From: Cylindrospermum sp. NIES-4074
Lineage (GTDB): Bacteria > Cyanobacteriota > Cyanobacteriia > Cyanobacteriales > Nostocaceae
Direction of reading: 5' to 3'
Assembly: GCA_003994795.1 (NCBI GenBank)
Contig: AP018269.1
Span: forward strand, 4,365,677 to 4,429,676
Length of the DNA: 64,000 bases
The translations under genes were made by a program, and so were the position numbers. The notes below the pieces were generated by a model. The model was not told the origin of the DNA. It saw only the letters and a program-made list of their open reading frames with translations, and did not search any database. This document shows, piece by piece, positions 18,477 to 27,394 of this stretch; the first letter of the stretch is position 1; each line of letters begins with the position of its first letter.

Positions 18477-18982
18477 TAGTTTTAGACTCCTAGCAAACTG
18501 GAGTATAAATAACATGGCTTCAGTAACATATCAGCAATCACAAATTATTCAAAGGTTAGAAAAGTGAGAAAAGTAAGCTTTCATTCATGAAATAAGTAGA
18601 TAAAATAATAAAACCAGGCTCAATAACTTTACTTAATCAATAAAGTGTAAACTTGTGTGCATAGTCAGAACATCGCACCGCCAAGCTAAACCCATGCATT
18701 TCGTCATTGCATCACGGGCTGATGCTAAGAGGATGTCTGAAAACTTTTCGGCGAATATAATTCGCTACTACACAAACGAAGTCCGCCTCTGCGGACTAAC
18801 AGAAAATCAAGGTTTTCAAACCCACGCAGGTGGTCACTAGTGTAAATACTTGGCTGAGTACATTGCTGCGCCCGGACGCTACTATTAAGTAAAAAAGGTA
18901 GCGATAAACTGAGGAGCGCAGCGTTAAGCCTCATAGAAAGTTTCTCTGAGATGCCCTTAGCCATGTACTCAATAAGTGATAT
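18477..18982. other. Intergenic region with dispersed repeat
   Basis: It contains a repeat-like block (about 18725-18840) with the hairpin AGTCCGC-CTCT-GCGGACT at 18780-18797, of a type scattered in cyanobacterial genomes. The reading frames over it are incidental. It includes the promoter of the small secreted protein gene. Confidence 0.5.
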
Positions 18983-20296
18983 TTAAGTTGTGTACTCTGC
19001 GTTAATTTTTACATAGTCATAACTTAAATCACAACCCCAAGCCTTACCTGTACCCTGACCATTACCAACGCTAACGGCTATGATTACAGGATTGTCTACT
19101 CGTTGAGCTTTAATTGTGCTTCTATTAACAGATAAATCATTACTATTATTTGTCGCTACAAAGTCGTTTGGTAAGGAAGATTCAGCAGCAGCCTGTTTCA
19201 AATAAGCACTTGCTGCTGCTTTGTCAAAAGGCAAAGGTTGACCATTTTCAAAAAGTAAGAAATTCCCTAACTTAACTTGCAGATTTTCCTGCTCAAAAGC
19301 TACTCCTGCACGGCCAGCAGCAGCAGCGATGCGTCCCCAATTGGGATCACGTCCAAAGATTGCAGACTTAACTAAGGATGAGCCGGCAATGGTTTTGGCG
19401 ATTTGTCGGGCTGATAATTCATCGTGGGCCCCTGTGACTTGCACTTCAATTAGACAGGTTGCACCTTCACCGTCACGGGCGATCGCTTTTGCTAAATGCT
19501 GGCATACTGCTGTTAACATGGCTTCTAATTTCTCGGCTTCTACACCCATTTCGATAATTGCTGGGGTGCGAGATTGACCATTTGCCAAAGCGATTAAACT
19601 ATCGTTGGTGCTGGTATCACCATCTACGGTGATGGAATTAAAGCTTCTATCAGCTGCTCTTGTCAACATCTGCTGCCAAAGAGAGGGGGAAACCGCTGCA
19701 TCACAGGTGACGAAAGCCAGCATGGTTGCCATGTTGGGGTGAATCATCCCGGAACCTTTGGCAATACCACCAATTCGCACGGGGCGATCGCCTATAGTTG
19801 TCTCTAAGGCAATGGATTTTGTCACCAAGTCTGTAGTGATAATCGCCCCAGCAGCAGCATTTGAGCCTGTTTCTGAAAGTGCCGCTACCAGCTTGGGAAT
19901 GCCACCACGCAAGGCATCCATTTTAATTCTTTGACCAATTACACCAGTAGAAGCCAGCAAAATCGATTCTGAGGAAATACCCAAAGAATGCGCTAACAAA
20001 TCGGCGCTTTCTTCGGCATCACGCACACCTTGAGTCCCTGTGGCAGCGTTGGCTTGTCCAGCGTTGCAAAGTATGGCTCTGGCGCTATGCTTTGCTTGTA
20101 AGCGTTGACGACAATAGTCTACACAAGCGGCTTTAACGTGACTAGTGGTAAACACACCAGCTGCGATCGCATCTACATCTGACAATATTAAAGCTAAATC
20201 GGGTAATCCTGAAGGCTTCAGTCCGGCGGTAATTCCTGCCGCTCTGTAACCCCTAGCCGCTGTAACACCACCAGTAATTTCCTGCCAGTCTCCCAT
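18983..20296 (-). CDS. argJ: Bifunctional ornithine acetyltransferase / N-acetylglutamate synthase
   Basis: ArgJ transfers the acetyl group from N-acetylornithine to glutamate, closing the cyclic arginine pathway. The 437-residue precursor self-cleaves before the nucleophile threonine in KGSGMIHPNMATMLAF (Thr at about residue 193), giving alpha and beta chains. GDTSTNDS and the C-terminal GRDPNWGRIAAAAGRAG are further signatures. Length is slightly above average because of an asparagine/serine-rich insert (about residues 385-395). It stands as a single gene. Confidence 0.94.
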   Translation of the reverse strand: MGDWQEITGGVTAARGYRAAGITAGLKPSGLPDLALILSDVDAIAAGVFTTSHVKAACVDYCRQRLQAKHSARAILCNAGQANAATGTQGVRDAEESADLLAHSLGISSESILLASTGVIGQRIKMDALRGGIPKLVAALSETGSNAAAGAIITTDLVTKSIALETTIGDRPVRIGGIAKGSGMIHPNMATMLAFVTCDAAVSPSLWQQMLTRAADRSFNSITVDGDTSTNDSLIALANGQSRTPAIIEMGVEAEKLEAMLTAVCQHLAKAIARDGEGATCLIEVQVTGAHDELSARQIAKTIAGSSLVKSAIFGRDPNWGRIAAAAGRAGVAFEQENLQVKLGNFLLFENGQPLPFDKAAASAYLKQAAAESSLPNDFVATNNSNDLSVNRSTIKAQRVDNPVIIAVSVGNGQGTGKAWGCDLSYDYVKINAEYTT

Positions 20297-20413
20297 GTTG
20301 ATTCCTCACAATTATTTAGATTGATTAAGTCGGTTGATTGCTGTTTCTTTCTGCCTATTGTGAGTTTATCTGTTGATGGTGCAGTTGCTGTTTAGCATTA
20401 TTGTTTTTAACGA

Positions 20414-20470
20414 AGAAGGGGGTGGGGAGTGTGGGGGGTGTGGGGAGTGTGGGGAGTGTGGGGAGTGGGG
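20414..20470. repeat. G-rich tandem repeat, second tract
   Basis: GTGTGGGGA-type units like those at 5155-5240, upstream of argJ. Confidence 0.85.
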
Positions 20471-20573
20471 GAAAAGGCTGCATAAGCATTACCCATACGT
20501 ACAGAGCAAATTAATTCATAAAAATTGTATTTTTTTACACCCTAAATTCCTGTTTATGGACAAAAACAAAAAA

Positions 20574-20597
20574 GGAGAGCCAATTTGATAGCTCTCC
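20574..20597 (-). terminator. Rho-independent terminator for gatB
   Basis: GGAGAGC (20574-20580) pairs with GCTCTCC (20591-20597). On the minus strand the stem is followed by TTTTTTGTTTTTG, a strong U tract. It lies 166 bp past the gatB stop codon, beyond a repeat array. Confidence 0.75.
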
Positions 20598-20692
20598 AGA
20601 TCATCAGGGTTCATCTACTTAACACACTATAGCATTTTAGTGGTGAGGGGTCAGACCCTTGATTGAGAATTTTTTAGAAATTTAGTCAGGCA

Positions 20693-20771
20693 AGAGGCAA
20701 TGAGGCAATGAGGCAATGAGGCAATGAGGCAAAATAAACTATTACCCATTACCCATTACCCATTACCCATT
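20693..20771. repeat. GAGGCAAT and TACCCAT tandem repeats at the gatB 3' end
   Basis: Four GAGGCAAT units are followed by four TACCCAT heptamers. The last unit runs into the gatB stop codon. Confidence 0.85.
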
Positions 20772-22238
20772 AAGTTTCTTTTCCACCAATTCGTTAGTCA
20801 ATTTGGGATCAGCGCGTTTACCAGTCCTTTTGAGCACTTGTCCCACAAAGAAGCCTTTAAGGTTGGTGTTACCGTTGCGATACTTTTCTAATTCTTTGGG
20901 GTTAGCGGCGATCGCTTCATCCACAATTGGTTCTAAAATAGCAGGGTCGGTAATTAACTCCTGACCGGCAAAGGCTTTTTCTGGAGAAACCCCACTCAGC
21001 AAGTCTGACAGCTTTTCTTTAGCTTGGGCGTTGCTGATTTTACCCGTTTCAATGCGAGTGATCACATCAGCTAAATTGGTGGGAGTCAGAGCAATTTCGG
21101 AAATGCTCAGTTTTTGCTTGTTGAGATAGGCGGCGATATCTTGTGTAATCCAGTTAGCAGCAGCTTTGGGATTTGCGCCGGCGGCGATCGCACTTTCAAA
21201 ATATTCGGATACTGGATGATCTTCTGTCAACACTCGCGTATCATAAGGCGAAAGCCCCAATTCACCTTCATAACGATGGCGTTTTTGGGCTGGTAGTTCT
21301 GGTAATTCGCTGCGCCAATCTTCTAATTGTTGATCTGTCACTTCAATTGGTGCTAAATCTGGTTCGGGAAAGTAGCGATAATCGCTAGAACCTTCTTTAA
21401 CCCGCATACTAATTGTGCGTTGGGAGCCTTCTTCCCACAAGCGAGTCTCTTGAACAATCCTTTCCCCGGCTTCATTGGCAGCGATTTGGCGTTCGATTTC
21501 GTAATCTATCGCCTTTTGGATAGCACTGAAGGAGTTCATGTTCTTGATTTCAACTTTAGTGCCAAATTCCTGTCGTCCCACAGGACGCACAGAAATGTTG
21601 ACATCACAGCGCAGTGATCCTTCTTGCATATTGCCATCACTCACACCAAGATACCGGACAATCCGGCGTAATTCTTGGGCATATTCAGCCGCTTCTTGTC
21701 CCGAACGCAAATCAGGTTCCGAGACAATTTCTACCAACGGCACACCCGCCCGATTGTAGTCTACCAGAGAATAAGTAGAACCAGAAATGCGATCGCTTCC
21801 CGCGTGTACCAATTTGCCTGCATCTTCTTCCATGTGCAAGCGAGTGATACCAATGCGTTTGCGTGTAGAGTTACCTGCATCATCTACCAATTCTATTTCT
21901 ATCCAACCATGTTCTGCGATCGGTAGGTCATATTGAGAAATTTGGTAATTTTTCGGTAAATCCGGATAAAAATACTGTTTACGGTCAAATTTGCTATATC
22001 TAGCGATTTGGCAATTCAGCGCCAAACCCGCTTTGACTGCGTACTCCAGCACCTTGGCGTTGAGTACAGGTAAAACCCCAGGTAAACCCATACACACCGG
22101 ATCAATGTTAGTATTGGGATCACCACCAAAGGCCGTTGAGCTAGAAGAGAAGATTTTGGTGTTAGTACTTAGCTGACAATGGGTTTCTAGACCAATAATC
22201 GCTTCGTATTCAGTTTTTACGGTGGTAGCAACAGTCAT
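20763..22238 (-). CDS. gatB: Aspartyl/glutamyl-tRNA(Asn/Gln) amidotransferase subunit B
   Basis: GatB binds the misacylated tRNA and with GatA and GatC converts Glu-tRNA(Gln) to Gln-tRNA(Gln). The 491-residue protein shows IGLETHCQLSTNTKIFS at the N-terminus and the GatB signature DYNRAGVPLVEIVSEPDL (about residues 157-174). A YqeY-like tail domain ends in KGFFVGQVLKRTGKRADP. The stop codon overlaps the end of a TACCCAT repeat array. gatA and gatC are not beside it. Confidence 0.96.
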   Translation of the reverse strand: MTVATTVKTEYEAIIGLETHCQLSTNTKIFSSSSTAFGGDPNTNIDPVCMGLPGVLPVLNAKVLEYAVKAGLALNCQIARYSKFDRKQYFYPDLPKNYQISQYDLPIAEHGWIEIELVDDAGNSTRKRIGITRLHMEEDAGKLVHAGSDRISGSTYSLVDYNRAGVPLVEIVSEPDLRSGQEAAEYAQELRRIVRYLGVSDGNMQEGSLRCDVNISVRPVGRQEFGTKVEIKNMNSFSAIQKAIDYEIERQIAANEAGERIVQETRLWEEGSQRTISMRVKEGSSDYRYFPEPDLAPIEVTDQQLEDWRSELPELPAQKRHRYEGELGLSPYDTRVLTEDHPVSEYFESAIAAGANPKAAANWITQDIAAYLNKQKLSISEIALTPTNLADVITRIETGKISNAQAKEKLSDLLSGVSPEKAFAGQELITDPAILEPIVDEAIAANPKELEKYRNGNTNLKGFFVGQVLKRTGKRADPKLTNELVEKKLNG

Positions 22239-22587
22239 AATATCCCGATTTTCGTCATAATCTTTCTTTAGGCTACTATTCTAGCGCTGTCGGGAGTTGC
22301 GCTAAAAGCTGTTCGTTATTTAGGGCATCAAATAACCTTCAGTTGACACCGCGATTAATAACTAGGGTTAGAAGTAATAAGTAATTTGACTAAAAGTGTG
22401 ATTAGGTTTTTATAAGTTTTTCACGCATTTACGAACCTACAGCAAAACCTTTTTATTTAATTTCCGATCCTGTCAAGGCGTTAATTCTTGTGTTTTTAAG
22501 TATATTCCGTAGTATCTTCTTCCCATGTGACCTGTTAAAATCAGCCTAAGTTAGATATGTATCATTTAATTCGTAAATTTTCTGTAC
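22239..22587. other. Promoter region between gatB and the Gabija-type locus
   Basis: AT-rich sequence between divergent genes. One hairpin is seen, GTTATTT (22315-22321) with AAATAAC (22330-22336). No gene was found. Confidence 0.5.
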
Positions 22588-24690
22588 ATGAAAATAGAGT
22601 CTATAAGTTTTAAAGGGTTTCGCTGTTTTGGTGATACACCCACGACTGTAAAACTATCAGATGGCATCACAGCATTAATTGGAGCAAACGGTTCTGGAAA
22701 AACTGCTTTACTTGAAGGACTTTTGCGAGTTTTTGGCATAACAGGTAAACAGCGAACTATTTTGCGTACAGATTTCTATACATCTCCGGGTAAGCCAGAT
22801 GAAGATAGTAGCACCCGTGAGTTGTATATCGACATTCGCCTTACTTTTCCAGAATTGTCAGAAGATCCACCAATAACAGATCCAGCAGTACCAGCGTGTT
22901 TTCGTTACATGGTAGTAGATCAACCAAATGCTACACCTTTTGCGCGTGTGCGCCTTGAAGCGAAGTGGGTTGATGATGGAACAGTTGATGGAGATATTAA
23001 ACAAAATCTTTATTGGGTTCTCACTCCTAATGAATCACCAACAGATGAAGAGAAAAGACCCTGTGAACCAACTGACCGTGGGCGAATTCAAGTTCATTAT
23101 GTTCCAGCTATACGTGATCCCTCATCACAACTTACATCTAGTAGTGGGGCGATGATAGGGCGTTTACTTAAAGCTATAGCATGGTCTTCAGAAACGCAGG
23201 AGTCTATTCAAACTGCATCGGTGCAGATTCGAGAGGTGTTCGGAAAAGAATTAGCAATAAATAGTATCAATCAGACAATAGCAAGTAGGTGGAAAGAACT
23301 TCACAACGATACCTTTGATGCAGAACCAGAGTTCAACGTCGCCAGCAGACAATTTGAAGATATAATTCGCAAATTAAATATTGTATTCAGCCCAGATGAA
23401 TTTAATGGTGAACGTGATTTAGATGCTTTGAGCGATGGACAGAAATCACTTTTTTATTTTTCATTGGTAGCTTCTATTTTTGAAGTAGAAAGGAAGTTCA
23501 TTGATAAAAAACTTGCCATTACTAAAAATAAAATAGATGATAAGGAAAATCCTGAAAATACTGAGATTGATCAAGATAAGCCTTCAAGCACAGGTTTTCA
23601 TTCCAATCGACTCCAAACACCAGCTTTAACAATTTTGGCTTTTGAAGAACCAGAAAATCATCTAGCCCCTTATTTTCTGTCACGTATTATCAAACAAGTT
23701 CAGTCTATAGTTAACGAATATCCTGCTCAAGCAGTTTTAACAAGTCATTCTCCTGCGATTCTGGGGAGAATTGAACCAGAGGAAATCCGACATTTCAGAC
23801 TTGATATTAAATCAAGAACCGCAATTATTAGAGAAATAGAACTTCCTAGTAATACAGAAGAAGAAGCTAAATATATACGTGAAGCAATAAAAGCTTACCC
23901 AGAATTGTATTTTGCTAAGTTCGTGGTTCTTGGAGAAGGAGATTCTGAGCAAATAGTTCTGCCAAAATTAGCTTCAGCAATGGAATTAGAAGTAGATCCT
24001 GCATTTGTTGCTATAGTCCCATTAGGAGGACGTCATGTTAATTACTTCTGGAAACTACTTAATAACCTTAAAATACCATACGCTACACTTTTAGATTTAG
24101 ATATTGAACGAAACGGAGGTGGATGGGGTAGAATCAAGTACGCTTTAAAACAACTTCTTGAGATAGGAATAGATGCAGGATCTCTTCTTAAATTTAAAGT
24201 TGCTGAAGGGGATGAGCAGGAAATATCTAATGAAAGCCTGGAAACACTTCATACAAATAATGAGCCAATTGACGAAAATCACCCTTTAATCAAACACCTT
24301 GAAAGCTTTGGTGTATTCTACTCTGCACCACTTGATTTAGATATGACAATGTTATCATGCTTCCCTGATGCTTACAAAAGCATTGTTGTTAGCAATTCTG
24401 GCCCAAGAATTCCTGATAAAAACAAAGACAAAGCAAAATATGATTCTTACATAGATGGTGCTAAAAAGACTGTTCTTCGAGATGATGCTAATTTATCAAC
24501 ATATTCAGAAGAACGTAAGGAATTATTGCCTTGGTACAGATATTTATTTATAACCAAAAGCAAACCATCGACACATCTTCAAGCATTATGCAAAATTACT
24601 GACGAAAAGCTAAAAGAAAAAACGCCTCCTGTATTAGAAAGGATCTTAAACTATACCACTACAAAAATTAGTGCAGATAAAACATTATGA
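22588..24690 (+). CDS. gajA: GajA-like OLD-family ATP-dependent endonuclease (Gabija-type antiphage system)
   Basis: The 700-residue protein joins an ABC/SMC-type ATPase to a TOPRIM nuclease. Walker A is GANGSGKT (about residue 32), the ABC signature is LSDGQ (about 280), Walker B is LAFEEPENH (about 350), and an H-loop lies in LTSHSPAIL. The TOPRIM part starts with VVLGEGDSEQ (about 446, catalytic Glu) and continues with the DLDIE acidic pair (about 503). OLD nucleases paired with a UvrD-like helicase (class 2) form Gabija, where GajA nicks DNA when nucleotides are depleted. It is longer than typical GajA (about 580 residues), with a polar insert at about 310-340. Its stop overlaps the helicase start (ATGA). 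AT-rich, with no HIP1 site seen. Confidence 0.88.
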   Translation: MKIESISFKGFRCFGDTPTTVKLSDGITALIGANGSGKTALLEGLLRVFGITGKQRTILRTDFYTSPGKPDEDSSTRELYIDIRLTFPELSEDPPITDPAVPACFRYMVVDQPNATPFARVRLEAKWVDDGTVDGDIKQNLYWVLTPNESPTDEEKRPCEPTDRGRIQVHYVPAIRDPSSQLTSSSGAMIGRLLKAIAWSSETQESIQTASVQIREVFGKELAINSINQTIASRWKELHNDTFDAEPEFNVASRQFEDIIRKLNIVFSPDEFNGERDLDALSDGQKSLFYFSLVASIFEVERKFIDKKLAITKNKIDDKENPENTEIDQDKPSSTGFHSNRLQTPALTILAFEEPENHLAPYFLSRIIKQVQSIVNEYPAQAVLTSHSPAILGRIEPEEIRHFRLDIKSRTAIIREIELPSNTEEEAKYIREAIKAYPELYFAKFVVLGEGDSEQIVLPKLASAMELEVDPAFVAIVPLGGRHVNYFWKLLNNLKIPYATLLDLDIERNGGGWGRIKYALKQLLEIGIDAGSLLKFKVAEGDEQEISNESLETLHTNNEPIDENHPLIKHLESFGVFYSAPLDLDMTMLSCFPDAYKSIVVSNSGPRIPDKNKDKAKYDSYIDGAKKTVLRDDANLSTYSEERKELLPWYRYLFITKSKPSTHLQALCKITDEKLKEKTPPVLERILNYTTTKISADKTL

Positions 24691-26564
24691 CTTTTAACGT
24701 CCAAACTAAAAATTGGGTTCCAGTTGGAGTTAAAGAACTTGAACTCAATGCATATGAAGTAGTGTGTTCAAATACCAACTACTCTGTAATTGCTGGGCCA
24801 GGAGCGGGAAAAACAGAACTACTGGCTCAAAGAGCGTGCTATCTTTTCCAAACAGGTTTGTCTCCTGATCCTTATCGTATCCTTGCAATCAGCTTTAAAA
24901 CAGATTCTGCGAAGAATTTAAAAGAACGAGTAGCTGAGAGGTGTTCTAAACAAGATGCTTTGCGATTTGATTCTCTAACCTTTGCTGGATTTGCAAAAAG
25001 TATGTTAGATAGATTTATGGGAGCATTGCCTGAACTTTGGCGACCAAAGCATAATTATGAATTATACTTTCCGAAAGATTCTGAATATCAAGCTTTTTTG
25101 ATATCTCTTATAAAAGCAGCACCAAAAAATTTTATTAATTTACGAAATTTAAAACCTAAAGAATTTGAAAAGGATTGGGTTCTCGGTTCGATACTTCCAT
25201 TAGAGGGAATACCCGCAGAATCTATGAGAGGTATAGCGGCAAAAGAATGGTGGCGTGCTTGCTTACACCTTGGGAAAAATTCCACACTTACTTTCCAAAT
25301 GATTGAAAGGTTAGTAGAACTACTCCTGAGGACAAACCCTCAAATTACTAATGCATTGAGAGGGACTTATTCTCACGTTTTCATGGATGAGTTTCAAGAC
25401 ACAACACATACTCAATATGACCTTATTAAAACAGCTTTCCTCAATTCACAAGCCATCTTAACTGCTGTTGGTGACAATAAGCAGCAAATTATGCGGTGGG
25501 CTATGGCTATGGATGATGCTTTTGGTCTCTTTGAGAAAGATTTCCAAGCAGACCCAATTTCCTTAAATTCTAACTATCGTTCTTCTCAAGAACTGGTAGA
25601 AATACAACATCAATTAGCTCTGATAATTGATTCTAATTACACGTTAGTAGAATCAAATAAAGAGAAAAATATAACTGAAGAAGCTTGTGCAATTTGGGAT
25701 TTTGAAACCCCAAGATTAGAAGCAGAACATTTAGCAAAAACTATATCTAACGCTATCAATATTTATCAATTAAAGCCGAGAGATTTTGTATTACTTGTTA
25801 AGCAACTCCCAAAAAAATATGAACCCTGTTTAACAGAGGCGTTCAAGAACTATGATTTAAAAGTACGTTTAACATTACTAAATGATATTCTTGATAAGGA
25901 GCTTACTGAAATTTTTATTAACTTCCTGCGTTTTGGTTCTAAAGAAGGTACTAACCCCTACTGGGCTGACTGTAACAAAATTATTACAAGTATATATGGT
26001 ATAGATTCAGAAGATGTTAGAAGTACAAGAGAGTTACAAGATAAACTGGATTCCTTCCACTTGTATTTACAAAATAAGATGACTAACTTAGATTTTAGCG
26101 ACGATACACAAGTAAATTGTATCCTGGCAGATATCGAAAATTTTATTGGAAAAGATTATATCAAGCTTGCTTATCCACAATATAAGCAAGGTGACGAATA
26201 TGAGACAGTAATAAAAGCAATTAGTAATCAACTTCAAAACAGTTATATAAACACTAAAGATAAAGCATGGGAATCAATATTAGACGATTTTGAGGGGCTT
26301 GATTCTGTGCCATTAATGACAATTCATAAAAGTAAAGGGTTGGAATATCACACTGTTATTTTCGTTGGACTTGAAGATTCAGCATGGAGAAATTTCAAAA
26401 ACGAACCTCAAGAATCACGTTCTACATTTTTTGTTGCCTTCTCGCGTGCAATGCAACGTGTTATATTCACTTACTGTAAACAACGTGGTGCTAGGGATAA
26501 TATATCTTCTCTTTATCAAGTATTACAGGATGCAGGAGTGAAAACTGAGCAAATTCAGGTTTAA
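24687..26564 (+). CDS. gajB: GajB-like UvrD/Rep-family helicase (Gabija-type antiphage system)
   Basis: This 625-residue superfamily 1A helicase has its motifs in order: Walker A AGPGAGKTE (about residue 36), motif II FMDEFQDT (about 232), motif III VGDNKQQIMRW (about 261), LNSNYRSSQE (about 293), motif V MTIHKSKGLEYH (about 545) and motif VI VAFSRAMQRV (about 585). GajB is thought to sense DNA ends produced during infection and to stimulate GajA. Translation is coupled to gajA by a 4-nt overlap. The residue before Walker A that is usually Gln (Q motif) appears as LNAYE, so adenine recognition may be atypical. Composition is AT-rich like its partner, which suggests joint acquisition. Confidence 0.87.
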   Translation: MTFNVQTKNWVPVGVKELELNAYEVVCSNTNYSVIAGPGAGKTELLAQRACYLFQTGLSPDPYRILAISFKTDSAKNLKERVAERCSKQDALRFDSLTFAGFAKSMLDRFMGALPELWRPKHNYELYFPKDSEYQAFLISLIKAAPKNFINLRNLKPKEFEKDWVLGSILPLEGIPAESMRGIAAKEWWRACLHLGKNSTLTFQMIERLVELLLRTNPQITNALRGTYSHVFMDEFQDTTHTQYDLIKTAFLNSQAILTAVGDNKQQIMRWAMAMDDAFGLFEKDFQADPISLNSNYRSSQELVEIQHQLALIIDSNYTLVESNKEKNITEEACAIWDFETPRLEAEHLAKTISNAINIYQLKPRDFVLLVKQLPKKYEPCLTEAFKNYDLKVRLTLLNDILDKELTEIFINFLRFGSKEGTNPYWADCNKIITSIYGIDSEDVRSTRELQDKLDSFHLYLQNKMTNLDFSDDTQVNCILADIENFIGKDYIKLAYPQYKQGDEYETVIKAISNQLQNSYINTKDKAWESILDDFEGLDSVPLMTIHKSKGLEYHTVIFVGLEDSAWRNFKNEPQESRSTFFVAFSRAMQRVIFTYCKQRGARDNISSLYQVLQDAGVKTEQIQV

Positions 26565-26653
26565 TTAATGATAAATAATCACAAACGGTAGTATTATTAC
26601 TATATATATTATTGAAAAATTGAAGAAAACACAAATTTTATGAAATCAAAAAA

Positions 26654-26693
26654 TATAGCGGCTCTCACTTTAATTAAAGTCAGAATCGCTATA
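26654..26693 (-). terminator. Candidate terminator between gajB and the PEP-CTERM gene
   Basis: TATAGCG (26654-26660) pairs with CGCTATA (26687-26693) around an inner palindrome, CTTTAATTAAAG (26668-26679). On the minus strand it is followed by TTTTTTGATTT, so it suits the PEP-CTERM gene ending at 26755. It could also slow read-through from gajB. Confidence 0.5.
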
Positions 26694-26754
26694 GTTAAAA
26701 ACTAGATGTATCGAATCAATTTAATCTACTGTGTTACAAAAAAACTAGCTTAGT

Positions 26755-27273
26755 TCAAAGCTTTGTACGTAATGAATTAGAAAGTCTCATTTTTTTGAAC
26801 GGAAGTAAAAACAGCCCGAAAACAGATGCTAAAGCAAGGATACTATTTGGCTCTGGAACAGAAACAACAGTGTAAGCAACAGTTTGATCACTGGTTCCAG
26901 TCGCATCACTAAGAACAATAAAATTTTCTGCGTTTACTGTAAAGGCATTGGTTTCAAATTGCAACCCTAATCCCTGTTGATCAATTCCTCCCAATAAATT
27001 AGTCAAAACCTTCGCTAAAGAATCATCCGCTTGGGTGTAGGACTTGCCACTGTAATTAGCAGAAATTATTAAACCTTCCGCAAGAGTTACTTCTTGATCT
27101 AATGCAGCATCCGAGTCAAAAGAGAAAGTACCTGTGAATGGATTCTGAGCATTAGAGCCAGAGAAATTATAAGTGAGGATTGCGGCTTGGGCTGGAATAT
27201 TTTCCGCTACTGAAAAAATCAGAGTAGTTACCGCAGTGACAGTTGCTAATTTCTTGAAGATGGAGTTAGTCAT
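26755..27273 (-). CDS. Secreted PEP-CTERM sorting-domain protein
   Basis: This 172-residue protein has a signal peptide (about residues 1-31, ending PAQAA), a beta-rich domain with YNFSGSNAQNPFTGTFSFD, and a C-terminal tripartite sorting signal. The signal consists of VPEPNS, a hydrophobic helix (ILALASVFGLFLLPF) and basic residues KKMR. PEP-CTERM proteins are processed by exosortase-type enzymes and delivered to the cell surface or extracellular matrix. The last nine residues extend past the basic cluster, slightly longer than usual. GAGGAGAAAAC precedes the ATG. The specific function is unknown. Confidence 0.82.
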   Translation of the reverse strand: MTNSIFKKLATVTAVTTLIFSVAENIPAQAAILTYNFSGSNAQNPFTGTFSFDSDAALDQEVTLAEGLIISANYSGKSYTQADDSLAKVLTNLLGGIDQQGLGLQFETNAFTVNAENFIVLSDATGTSDQTVAYTVVSVPEPNSILALASVFGLFLLPFKKMRLSNSLRTKL

Positions 27274-27325
27274 TGTTTTCTCCTCGATAAATAAGAGGTT
27301 TCAAAAGACCAAAATAGTTTGATGC

Positions 27326-27355
27326 TGCAAAGACGTGGTAATACACGTCTCTGCA
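27326..27355. repeat. Looped GTAGAGACG-family hairpin downstream of the alkaline phosphatase gene
   Basis: TGCAAAGACGTG pairs with CACGTCTCTGCA (one mismatch) across a 6-nt loop. It resembles the palindromes at 6486 and 11495 and lies 40 bp past the phosphatase stop codon, where it could act as a terminator. Confidence 0.6.
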
Positions 27356-27394
27356 ACAGAAAGCTTTTCCGTTAGTGTTCAGTGAAGCGGTGTA

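Larger units (their letters stand above)
20297..20762. other. argJ-gatB intergenic region with repeats and a terminator
   Basis: It holds the G-rich repeat at 20414-20470, the gatB terminator at 20574-20597 and the repeat array at 20693-20771. No gene was found; the small plus-strand frame over 20373-20588 is repeat-derived. Confidence 0.7.

Noticed and set aside
18725-18964. 79-codon minus-strand frame upstream of argJ
   Set aside because: It lies in a dispersed repeat block and lacks a good start signal.
22588-26564. RecF/AddAB-type repair pair instead of a defence system
   Set aside because: The TOPRIM domain after the ATPase and the overlap with a UvrD-like helicase match OLD class 2 / Gabija; RecF lacks a TOPRIM domain and AddAB subunits are much larger.
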